The notes beneath the pieces are model-generated. The model was not told the DNA's origin and ran no database searches. It was given only the letters and a program-made list of their open reading frames with translations. Of a stretch of 64,000 nucleotides of DNA, positions 54,806 to 64,000 are shown piece after piece. Position numbers and translations under genes: made by a program. The stretch spans positions 135,670,976 through 135,734,975 of the forward strand of contig NC_092806.1 in assembly GCF_040954645.1 (NCBI RefSeq), in the 5' to 3' direction. This stretch comes from Diabrotica undecimpunctata. Lineage: Eukaryota; Arthropoda; Insecta; Coleoptera; Chrysomelidae. Within the stretch, counting starts at the first letter, position 1, and the number at the start of each line of letters is the position of its first letter.

Positions 54806-55798
54806 GTGGTTAATTACGTAAGTACTTCAAATGTAAGTATTCTAAACCACATTTTTGCATTTAACGGACAAAGTTTCAATTTACGTTTTTATTAATTAAG
54901 TGAAATTACTTGCTTTTTAGGTTCACTGAAGATGGACTGATTAGTCCAAAAACGTTCTGAACTTTATAATATATTTAAAAATACCACTTTCAACAGAACC
55001 TTTTTACTTCGATGTTCGAGCTTTTAGTAGAATATTCCACATATAATATGAGCCGTAACTATAAAGCGCCAACGATCGGCATCTCTTTAGCATTTTCTTT
55101 TGAAAGCGGTAGCTCTGAAGATGTAAAAAAACCTAAAGCCGCAGCCTTTGTTCTCATTAGTTTAGAATTAGAGTTAGAGTAGAGTGTTGTTTTGCAAAAA
55201 ATATTTAGAGTAACAATAGCGCAGACATAGGAAAAGTATGGCCCGCGAGCCAAATGAGGACTTTCGGGCTAGTTATTCCTACCAGCATTATGTTCTTTTT
55301 AGTAACCCCTGCTGTAATAATGGTTGTAATAAAGTTATGCTGGCTATAAAAACTGCACAAAAGCTATTGCTAGTTTCAAATGCAGTGGCAAGCAGTTCCG
55401 CGAAGTATTTTATCACGTGAGCAATAGAAACAGCTATGCAGTGATGTTGCAATAGTAAACAATTTGATAAAAATACTTTATATTTAAAACCGCAAAATAT
55501 TGTATTACTTATATAAAAAATAAATAAAGTTTGCTTTAACAAAGCTTGTAATTGTAAAATATATATTCATTAGGCGCATACAAAAAAATTGATAAGAATT
55601 ATTTACGAGAACTTCTAATCACTGGGCTTTGAAAAAAGTTTGTTATTCAGTCTTATTATGTTTTTCAGAATTATAAAGAAAGGTTTGAATATACGGATTA
55701 GAAACTGTTTATAGAATGAAGACGGTTAAGTGTAATACAAGTAAACATATTAGATTGACACTGGAATCCAAATGGATCGTTTACCAAATGTTAAAATA
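54806..55798. other. no gene recognised
   Basis: At 55215-55270 ATGGCCCGCGAGCCAAATGA is reminiscent of dispersed hAT-type non-autonomous repeats, but no end structure is visible. At 54935-54960 there is a motif shared with 22388-22440. Confidence 0.35.
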
Positions 55799-57455
55799 CA
55801 GTGGTGTTAAAAAGTCCTGCATCACCTTACCAAATACAAAAAATAGAAGTTTAAGGCATTTACCTTAAATACTTTTTAACCATTTACTATCTACATCAAA
55901 CAAGCACTTAAACACAATATTATAAAATGGAAACACAGCAAAAATTTTAATTAAAAAAAATGTAGTTCGGAAATTTTTTTATTCAATATTACAAAAATTA
56001 GGCTATTTACATCAAGACGATATTGTACATCACATTAAAGTAATTTAAACTAATTTTAATATTTAATTTGCCAGCCTTTGGTTTAAATAACTTAACTTTA
56101 ATCACATCTTTTGGGCATGGAATTTATTAATTTTTGCAGTTCCTCCATGGAAATACATTGATGCCAAGCGTGGATTAGAGATTCGATTAATTTCGTTTTA
56201 TTTGTGGGTTTGCTTTTGGAAATTATGTTTGATATCCTTTGCCACAAATTCTCGATAGGATTGAGGTCCGGGGATTGCGCTGGCTAGTCCATCCTATCAA
56301 TTGCATTACTCTCCATCCAAGGTTTAACTAATTTTGCTTTATGGCAAGGAGCGTTATCATCCTGAAAAATAAATTTTTCTTCGCCAAACAGGTCTTTTCC
56401 ACTACGCAGCATCTTATTCTGTAGTACCTCAATATATTTGGTAGCATTCATCATCCCAGAGACAACGTGTAGGCGACCAACTCCTCGAGCGGACATGCAA
56501 CCCCATATCATAACGGAGGTTGGATGTTTAATTGTGGGAAGAACACATTTTGGAGAAAATTCTTCACCAGGAAATCTTCTGACCTAGGCATTTCCAGCAT
56601 GATTATTAATATTGAAAGTGGATTCATCACTAAAGAGTATACTCTGCCACTGCTCTGCTGTCCAGATGCGATGTTTCTTGGCCCATTTCAAACGGTGCAA
56701 TCTTTGCTTTTCTGAAAGCAGTGGTTTCTTCCGTGCCTTACATCCTCTAAGTCCAAAACTAAGTATTCTTTTTCTCACAGTGGAAGTGCACACGCTTACA
56801 CCTGTAGATTCAGACCATAGCTGCGTCAATTGGGTGGAATTAAGGCTTCTGTCTGCCAGACTTGTTCTTTTTTAACGCAGCGTTATCCCGAACAGAAGTT
56901 TTCTTTGGTCGGCCACTACGCGGTCTGTCGTCGATTTTTCCTTTCAGCATACCTCTTAATGACTCTAATTACTGTAGATTGATTACAGTTTACTGCGGAT
57001 GCTATTTCGCGACTAGATTTGTCGTTTTTATATTTAAAAATAATTTCAAAACGCTTTTCGTCCGATAATTTAGTTTGTTTGGACTGGGATGACATTTTGA
57101 CCTTTTTATCAAAAATCAAAGAGCGAATAAATGTGTTAGGGTAACTACAGTGTTTATATAGTCAAAATATGTGGCAAATTTGTTATTGAGATTCAATTTA
57201 ATAGTACTTTAACGACTTAATAATCACTTCATAATTCTCTCGGATTATCAGAAATCCCTTCAATCAGATTATTTTAATCTTTTCTGTAGAATTTTAAGCT
57301 AGTAGTAGTAGAATTAAAAAACATTAGTAAGTATACCGATAATGCTAATTACAAGCACAAACTTAAAATGAATTAGCGAAAATATACAAAAAACTTGTGT
57401 TAAACCTTAAAAACTATAAGACGCTTAGGTGATGCAGGACTTTTTGACACCACTG
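55799..57455 (-). mobile_element. Tc1-like DNA transposon
   Basis: The ends CAGTGGTGTTAAAAAGTCCT (55799) and its complement with one mismatch (57455) are flanked by TA on both sides (55797-55798, 57456-57457). Inverted similarity covers about 28 bases. The 1657-bp interior is one transposase gene on the minus strand. Confidence 0.93.
56098..57094 (-). pseudogene. Tc1-type (DD34E) transposase
   Basis: ATG at 57094 reads MSSQSKQTKLSDEKRFEIIF and a paired-type helix-turn-helix (SREIASAVNCNQSTVIRVIK). Two frameshifts follow at about 56945 and 56865, after which IDDRPRSGRPKKTSVRDNA and then TQLWSESTGVSVCTSTVRKR are legible. The catalytic residues lie in FSDESTFNINN, KFIFQDDNAPCHKAK and AQSPDLNPIENLWQRISNII. 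Two in-frame stops occur: TAG after NHAGNA and TAG before PAQSPDL, the second where tryptophan is usual. The stop at 56098-56100 ends a normal-length protein of about 330 residues. It is inactive but young. Confidence 0.9.
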
Positions 57456-59259
57456 TACATACAGCTTTCTGAAGATAACTGAATCAATTTTAAACAACAT
57501 GTAAGCGAAGCTACTGGAGTATCTGTAAGCAAAGTAAATATATTTACTGTCACAGACTTGAGAAACTATGACAAACAGTTTATTAGGTACAATTTGACAT
57601 TTTCTTAAGATAAAAGGTTGTCGTGTATCATTTTGCTGAATCTTTTGCAGAAATGCTTAAAGAGGCGTACGGTGAACTGGAAGTGTAAGTTATCTTTACA
57701 AGATTGTAAAAGATTTGGAATATCGTGCTCTATATATTATGTATCACTTATAGAAGTGAAGTTAGGTCAATTGTATAATTATACTGATGAAACCTATGAA
57801 CATACAGGATACAATACGCGGAACAGATGGTCAGATGATAGTGGTAAATGATTGTTTAAAAACATTTCAAAATAAACTATACTGGTTATCACGGTGGTAG
57901 GCAAAGAGGTTTCATATTAAATGTTAATTTGATTTTTACATCAGAACCAAGTCGGGATTTCCAGATGCCTCTAAAAAGAAAGTTCTGCACAACCGGGAGA
58001 AAGAGGATCAAAGGTTAAGGTGGCTTGGTTCGTTGCGGGAAAATACGGATTCCCAGTTTAGATCTTGAAGGAATCAGGTCGAATTCAATGAGTCAAGCCT
58101 ACTTCGCCGGTATGGTCGATGTTGGGGTGTTTAAATTACCTTTGGTGATCAAGTGTATCTTTGTCAGTTTTTGTGATTTAATGTTAAGAAATCTCTGACT
58201 GAATTAATTTTTATATTACCCACAATAATACCCCGTTTTTGGATATTCTTTTTTCCCATTCAGGTTTAATTTTCGTTACAATGTAATTACGAAGAGTAGT
58301 ACGAAATACAAAATATACATACGAACATACGAAATACATACGAAAAATAAAGTACTAAGGATTGATTTAAATGTCTGCTTTATCTTCTATTCATTTAAGT
58401 TATTTTAGTAATGTTACAATAAATATTAACGGTTTTAAAGATAAAAATTCTTTATCAATGAGTTATAGCAGATATTATTATATGTGTAGTTGCAAAATAT
58501 ACAAAAATGTTGCCAAGCATCTAACATTATTTTCTTCCTACCTTTCTTCAATAATGTCACCCATAGTAAATTATTAGTATTTTTTGGAACGCCACTGTTT
58601 TGTTACGTTAGGCATTACTCTTCCGAGAAATTCTTTCCCATGCCACAGAACAGAAAACAATCGTTATTTGTTCTGTGTCCCTGCATTTGAAACCAGTTGT
58701 ACTACGCTACCAGTAGAACATACAGTATTCAGTGACTCCAGTGACAGCACCTAAACTATATTATAGGGGTAACTAATAGACACATAATTTTCATAAAAAT
58801 TATCAATGTATATAATTACGTTTAAGTTACTTGGCTTAAGTTTGTTTATGTTACTAAAACAAAAAAAGGCGATTGTGCATATCTGAAAGTAAACCCTACA
58901 AGATATAATAAATTTAAACATATTTTATGAATTGGTATGTTAATAACCCTTATACTATATGATACAAATATATTACAAATTATATATAAATATTTACATT
59001 CATAGTACTACAGTCCAGCCTTTGCGTCATACCTTACAATAACCCATTAACAATAAGGACATTAAAATATTTTAAATGAACTTATTTTTACTTCAATAGC
59101 GTTTTATCAACATGCATTATAATAAAGTCCATTTTGTGATAAGCAATAATGTTACACGAACACAATTACACATTTTCCTAATGACTATTTTGGGGAATTT
59201 ATAATATCACTTTAAAAAGACTACACCCATTTTTATGAAAATCAAATCTTGATCTGTCT
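57456..59259. other. noncoding region
   Basis: No gene is recognised. A GC-richer stretch at 57960-58130 has no frame I can identify. Confidence 0.45.
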
Positions 59260-59261
59260 TA

Positions 59262-59340
59262 ACCCTTTCGCTACGGGCCAAGTATCGGTTGAGCGTTGCT
59301 CATATACGGCGCCGGGAAAAGTTTGCACTTCGCGATCTAG
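59262..59340 (+). repeat. possible TTAA-type element terminus
   Basis: TTAACCCTTTCGCTACGGGC resembles a piggyBac-like end. No matching right end was found, so this may be chance or a lone remnant. Confidence 0.3.
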
Positions 59341-60129
59341 GCGGCCACTCAGTAGTTTACATTCTTTATATTGAAGTCGTTGAATCGTTTTCCGTTTGTC
59401 GGCAATTTGTTTATATTCGTTTTATCGAAGTAGTTGAATTTTTTTTCGTAAAACTTCAAAAAAACGGTATTCAGAAAGTACAGCGCTAGGGTGAGTGATG
59501 TGCTGCCGTGTATGTACCGCATCAGTATGGTGTATTTGTGGATTGTAACGTACATGAACGATACTAGTAAGCAAGATGGGCAATGTAGAACGTACTATTA
59601 CGATTATAGCTCTTCAAAGATGTAAATACTTAAAAATGTACGGTGACAGAACCTGAACGATGGGGATTAATTTGCATAATAGTACGGCGCTCGCTCATCA
59701 AAGCTGTAAATGAAAATCGTACTTTTACGGCAACAATATCGAAAGGATAAAGTTGTACGAACCAGCTGTACTAATAGAATAGGGAACTAACGATTTTTCA
59801 ATGACACTTGTTGATACATGTATCTAACAACTGCTGATAAATTTGGTACCAACAATATCCATGGGTGTCCAAAAAATCATCAAAATTAAAGACACCAATA
59901 ATAAGGAAAAAAAGGACAAATGAGGCGGTGGCTAGTATAAGGACCTATAAGCCCTTCTTCCGAAGAACATAAAATTGAACTCTTTATGTTATGTTTTGTC
60001 AGGCTGCCAATTTTTTCTACGATATTATGGTTTTTGACGTTGATACAATACTTTTTAAATGAAGTGTTGGCACAATTGAGAATGATTTGTGCCTCTAAAT
60101 CAACTCTTGGTGAATTTTTAAAAATGTAA

Positions 60130-61830
60130 TTGAGGTTATGTTATATTTTAAACCGTAAGGCGGTGTCAAAATGTGCCAGAAAGAAAATTGTTCAGAAAGA
60201 CCATTGGAAAGAAAATGTGGCAAAATCTAAGACGCAGAGTAGACAGGGGTATGAGTCAAAATTTACGGAAAAAACTTACAGAGTAAGGTATTTTTTGTTG
60301 TACGTAAGTGTAAAAAAATGTTTTGTAAAATTAACTTCACAAGATCAAAAGCGTTTGTTTGACCATTTTTATGATAATGGTTAAAAAAAGGTTCTAGCAG
60401 GTTATATGGCATTAGAAGAGCCTTCAGAAAAATATAGAAAGATAATAAGAAAGAAAAAATCCCAAAATTTGCAGACAATATCACTGGAAATACAAACTTT
60501 AAACTTCTGGTTGTGATGTGCCCGTGTGCCGTTCATTTTTTGTTGACTTAGTCAACAGGAGCTTCCCTCCTACTTGAAGCGTGTAAGAATATTACAGAAA
60601 AATATTGTTAAGAAAACTCCACTTAATGAAAAACGTGGAAAACACGAAAACCAAAGAAAAAATTCAGATGATCTTTATTCTATGGCTTTAGAACATTTAA
60701 AATCTATTCCACATAAACCAAGTCATTACATACATGCAAAAACAAACATATTGTACTTTGACAATCCAGAACTAAAGATTAAGAACATTTTGGAGCAGTT
60801 TCAGAAGTTGTTTAAAGACACTACTGGGAATAAATTTACCATGAAATACAAGACCTATTTCAAGTTTTTCAGAGAAACTAATGTTACCTTCAAAAACCGA
60901 AGACTGACACATGTGACTATTGTCGTGAGTGGAAATTAAACTAGAAAAGAACCGGAATGATGCATGCCGTGTTGATTACAAGCTCCATAAAAAGAGACTC
61001 GAGGCATATTTCAAGATAAAAAAATGATTACTTGAGAAAGACAACATATAATAGTGGCATTCTTGTCCTGAAATTTGATAACGCACAAAATCTACCGTTG
61101 CCAAAGCTCAGCATAACAAAACAGTTCTATAAGAGACTTTTATGGATGTACGTATTCAATATACACGTGCATAATGCTGGATTATCATATAATTATTCCT
61201 TCATAGAATCTCAATGTAAAAAGGGAGCAAGAAGTGTTGCTTCATTCATCTTTGACTGTATTCACAATAAATTAGCAGATTATCCTAATACCAAGCATAT
61301 TATTCTTTTATCAGATGCAGCTAGAGGCTTAAATAAAAATCAGACTTTGTTGCGATTTTGTTCTTGGATATCAAAACTGTACAGAGTCGAAATGACACAT
61401 ATTTATTCTGTTCGTGGACACTACTTTAGTCAGTACAGTGCAGACAAATTCCTTCTCCTTTCTGCCGCAAACATGACTCCTCCATAATATATGACTGGAA
61501 TGCAGTACTTTATCCTTATTTTTTAAACAAGTCTGTGAAGATTGTGGGTTTAAAATACAACAGTATCACGTGCTAAAGTATAAACCTTGTTGGTCACTGG
61601 CTGCTTCTAAAACCCACTTTGAAATGTATACCCCTTTTAAATATGCAAAGACGTTGCCACTTGACTTTACTCTTACAACTTTGCCTCAGGTTTCTATAAA
61701 TCAGTTTAAAATAAAAGACGCGAGAGACTTGTTTTAGTACTTAAGAGAAGAAAAAGTTAGAAACTTCTACAAACTTTTATTTCAAGAAAGCACACCGGCT
61801 GAAAAGGACAATGAGTAGTGCTGATAACTC
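60130..61830 (+). pseudogene. diverged DUF7869/Sola-like transposase
   Basis: It has the same domain order as the protein at 13421-15550 but is very divergent. KENVAKSKTQSRQGYESKFT, TSQDQKRLFDHFYDNG, then NILEQFQKLFKDTTGN, a zinc-type motif DTCDYCREWKLN in a shifted frame (about 60905), and an open RNase H-like part 61032-61487: LKFDNAQNLPLPKLSITKQF (first D), ILLSDAARGLNKNQTLLRF (second D) and IYSVRGHYFSQYSADKF (third acidic residue). Afterwards CWSLAASKTHFEMYTPFKYA and KIKDARDLF match the C-terminus. Multiple shifts and stops show it is dead. No inverted repeats bracket it. Confidence 0.72.
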
Positions 61831-62109
61831 AGATAGTGAGGAAATTTAGCATAGGATTAGCTGTAGGATACTATACAACAGTAAAAAGTTATAGGCCTTT
61901 ATTCTGCAGAAGACGTTTTAATCTGCCAAATGTGTTCTCCAGAAGAAGGACTTATGTAAACTTGTTTTAATATTCTTCATTTGAAAAGAAAAAAAAGACA
62001 TTTTTTATAAAAGTGCTCTCTATTATTTTATTAATGAATCGATTATTCTTAAAACTAAAATAGTTACACAATGCAAGCGTTGGTGAGACTTCTACAAAAC
62101 CTTGTATAG

Positions 62110-62690
62110 TTCGCAAGACCAGCATAATGAATAAACAAAAGAAAACGTCAAAAAAAAAATTAAAAAACGTGGGATCAGAGGTACTACCAAATATAGAGGG
62201 ATTCAAAATAGACAAAATAGAAAAAGCTTTAAAAAAGCTCAGATAATGAAGCTCCAGAAAACGACGGTATAATTGCCAAGCTCTTGAACACAAGCAAGAC
62301 AGTAACAATCCCTATATTAAAGGACCTATTTAATAGATGGCTCCATAATAGCAAAATCTCCAAAGACTAGAATAAGAGTCTAGTAGAACTATACCACAAA
62401 AAAGGGGAAAAATGTGACCTAAAGAATTATAGATCTACATCGTTTCTTAGTCAAGTACACAAACTGTTTATGAGAATTATTAACAATCATTTGACTTACA
62501 AAATGAATAATTACCAACTGGTTTTCGCAAAAGATATAATACGTCAGACCATCTGCTGACAAAAAAGACTGATAGAGAAGGCAAATGAATGCCAACTACT
62601 TGTATTTCTTGCCTTCATAGACTATAAAAAGCCATTTGATAGTATCGAGATCTGGGCTATAGAATAAGCTATTAATAATTGTAGCAAATC
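62110..62690 (+). pseudogene. LINE reverse transcriptase, fingers and palm start
   Basis: The plus strand shows VLPNIEGFKIDKIEKALKKL, LLNTSKTVTIPILKDLFNR and KDLKNYRS-like text, TGFRKRYNTSDHLLTKK, then CQLLVFLAFIDYKKPFDSIE, the FIDYxKAFD-type motif with proline for alanine. The rest of the polymerase is absent. Frames change at least four times. Confidence 0.72.
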
Positions 62691-62699
62691 TCTGACGAC

Positions 62700-63137
62700 T
62701 GGACTGTTAGTGTAGACCTTCTAATTTATTTCTGATTAAATCACTTTATTTAATGATTTACTGGTCTGCATTTTCAGCTAGCTGTTACGAAGAATAGAGA
62801 TAAAATTGTTATTGAAATAAAAATAAGTATTTTTTGTTTTATAAGAAATGTACAATTTCAGTCAGAAATTATCTATAAATAATTGATATTTGGCCTTACA
62901 TATCGATATGCAGGTCATTATTGTAGATAGCTATATTAATAGTATTTGTTAAAAATATCTGTGTGTTCGAAAAAATAGACCTGTACATTCTTATTATTTA
63001 TTTAAGAAAACATTGCAGCCTCACTTTTTAAGTGAAGTAAAAAATGTAAATTTTTTTGATTATTAGTTTTAATACACCTTTTCGATTTAATTGCTGTATT
63101 TATTGACTGATATACAGTAATTACCTATTATTCTTAA
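62700..63137. other. no gene recognised
   Basis: AT-rich sequence without a coding frame. Confidence 0.45.
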
Positions 63138-63168
63138 TTTTATTACTATTATTATAATGTATAAATCG

Positions 63169-63456
63169 TTATGAAGTGCGCCTATTCAAACAACACCAAG
63201 CCCTATGAAAACTAAAACCTTTATGGATTTCCGAATCTTCTTTTTCAGTTTGGCTTTCTTTCGCAATTTTTTCAATTTCTTTAGCTTCTTCGGCGGTTTC
63301 TTCTTCTTGTTTAACGGTCATTATTTCGTCTAAATTTTCTTCCTTAATGGATTTGGTCCCTACTTTCTTTGATTGTTTAGTTGTTTTGACGTCGTCGTGC
63401 AATTGTTGTGATGATGATGTTGTTAAAGGTGATAGTTTATTAATTTCTACTACAAC
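63169..63456 (-). CDS. possible last exon of a host gene, acidic/lysine-rich C-terminus
   Basis: On the minus strand a T-rich tract ending TTTTTTCAG (63459-63457) precedes GTTGTAGTAGAAATT, open for 95 codons to a TAG at 63169-63171. The text is low-complexity: TTSSSQQLHDDVKTTKQSKK, then a glutamate/lysine stretch with EEETAEEAKEIEKIAKESQ, then a sharply different end FHRAWCCLNRRTS. An AATAAA at 63143-63138 fits a polyadenylation signal. I recognise no family. The gene would lie to the right of the window. A chance open frame is possible. Confidence 0.4.
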   Translation of the reverse strand, partial: VVVEINKLSPLTTSSSQQLHDDVKTTKQSKKVGTKSIKEENLDEIMTVKQEEETAEEAKEIEKIAKESQTEKEDSEIHKGFSFHRAWCCLNRRTS

Positions 63457-63976
63457 CTGAAAAAACACACATTTTAAAATTTGTAGAAATTGAGTCACTA
63501 TTAATTTTGTTAAAAACTAGGGAAACTGAAAGATTGACCACACGTTTAATATAATTTTTTAGGAATGTTCATGAACAAAAGTTAAAAAAATAAAAGTAAA
63601 ACTAACACTAAAAGTAAAATTTAGTGCTTTATGTACTAGTGCACTAACCATTTAAAAAATTTAATAATTTTTATTATTTTACGTTAATATTTTGGTTAGA
63701 TTGACAAAAATAGTACATAAAGTAAGAGTATAGTAAAAGAAATAATACATAACCAGCACTGAAAAATGCATCAACTACTTTGGATACATTGAAGACATGT
63801 TAAAATCTTTCCAAATAGGCTAAATTTGTAGTTTATTATGAGAAATTTAACATTATCATATTAGACAATACGGTCTGGAGATCACTATAAACAAAACCAA
63901 ATTTGTAATAGAAAATAGTGTCATCAAAATCTTATGGTAATAAACATTTTTGTTCAGAATTACCTATATTTATAGT
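63457..63976. other. AT-rich sequence without recognised feature
   Basis: If the exon at 63169-63456 is real, this is its upstream intron. Confidence 0.4.
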
Positions 63977-64000
63977 ACAGGGTGGTCCTCAAGTAATGGT
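63977..64000 (+). mobile_element. possible Tc1/mariner-like terminus at the right edge
   Basis: TACAGGGTGGTCCTCAAGTA at the extreme end looks like a TA duplication plus the start of a Tc1/mariner-type inverted repeat. The rest would be outside the window. Confidence 0.4.

Noticed and set aside
61967..62308. Minus-strand 113-residue frame
   Set aside because: Antisense of the LINE fragment at 62110-62690.

Overview
This is an AT-rich stretch of insect nuclear genome. A beetle is the best guess, because of the mix of RTE-, Jockey- and I-type LINEs, piggyBac, pogo, Tc1/mariner, hAT and BEL/Pao remnants and a cuticular-protein gene with large intron insertions. Species cannot be fixed from the sequence alone. 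I see no bacterial or viral genome, CRISPR array, rRNA or tRNA.

Only one host gene is well supported. A plus-strand cuticular protein gene has four coding exons (31514-31848, 35014-35188, 40497-40759, 40858-41017) that join in phase to an R&R chitin-binding domain. The exon carrying its start codon is not identified, and its introns hold a near-intact pogo transposon and several decayed retroelements. A second, weaker host candidate is a last exon on the minus strand at 63169-63456.

Almost everything else is mobile DNA. 1-3.9 kb: piggyBac remnant, mariner-like remnant, and an internally deleted mariner with inverted repeats of about 280 bp. 5.1-8.4 kb: an I-clade LINE that lost most of ORF2, and a LINE tail. 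8.9-11.3 kb: second piggyBac. 13.1-16.0 kb: a DNA transposon of a little-characterised DUF7869/Sola-like type with perfect 34-bp terminal inverted repeats, an intron-containing transposase and one in-frame stop. 16.9-18.8 kb: a gypsy pol remnant between 34-bp direct repeats. 20.2-22.3 kb: third piggyBac. 23.9-31.3 kb: a BEL-type LTR split by a hAT element, a Helitron, BEL pol pieces, a 107-bp near-perfect palindrome, and a second LTR. 45-55 kb: a graveyard of RTE-type LINEs in both orientations. 55.8-57.5 kb: Tc1 element. 59.9-61.9 kb: a second, diverged DUF7869-like transposase. 62.1-62.7 kb: another LINE.

The transposases and reverse transcriptases carry stops and frameshifts, so few if any are active. 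The most promising objects for a second look are the 13.1-16.0 kb transposon, the pogo element in the cuticle gene, the 107-bp palindrome, two TIR-bounded non-autonomous elements (42.1 and 44.2 kb), and a repeated protein remnant of unknown class at 36.8-38.0 kb.
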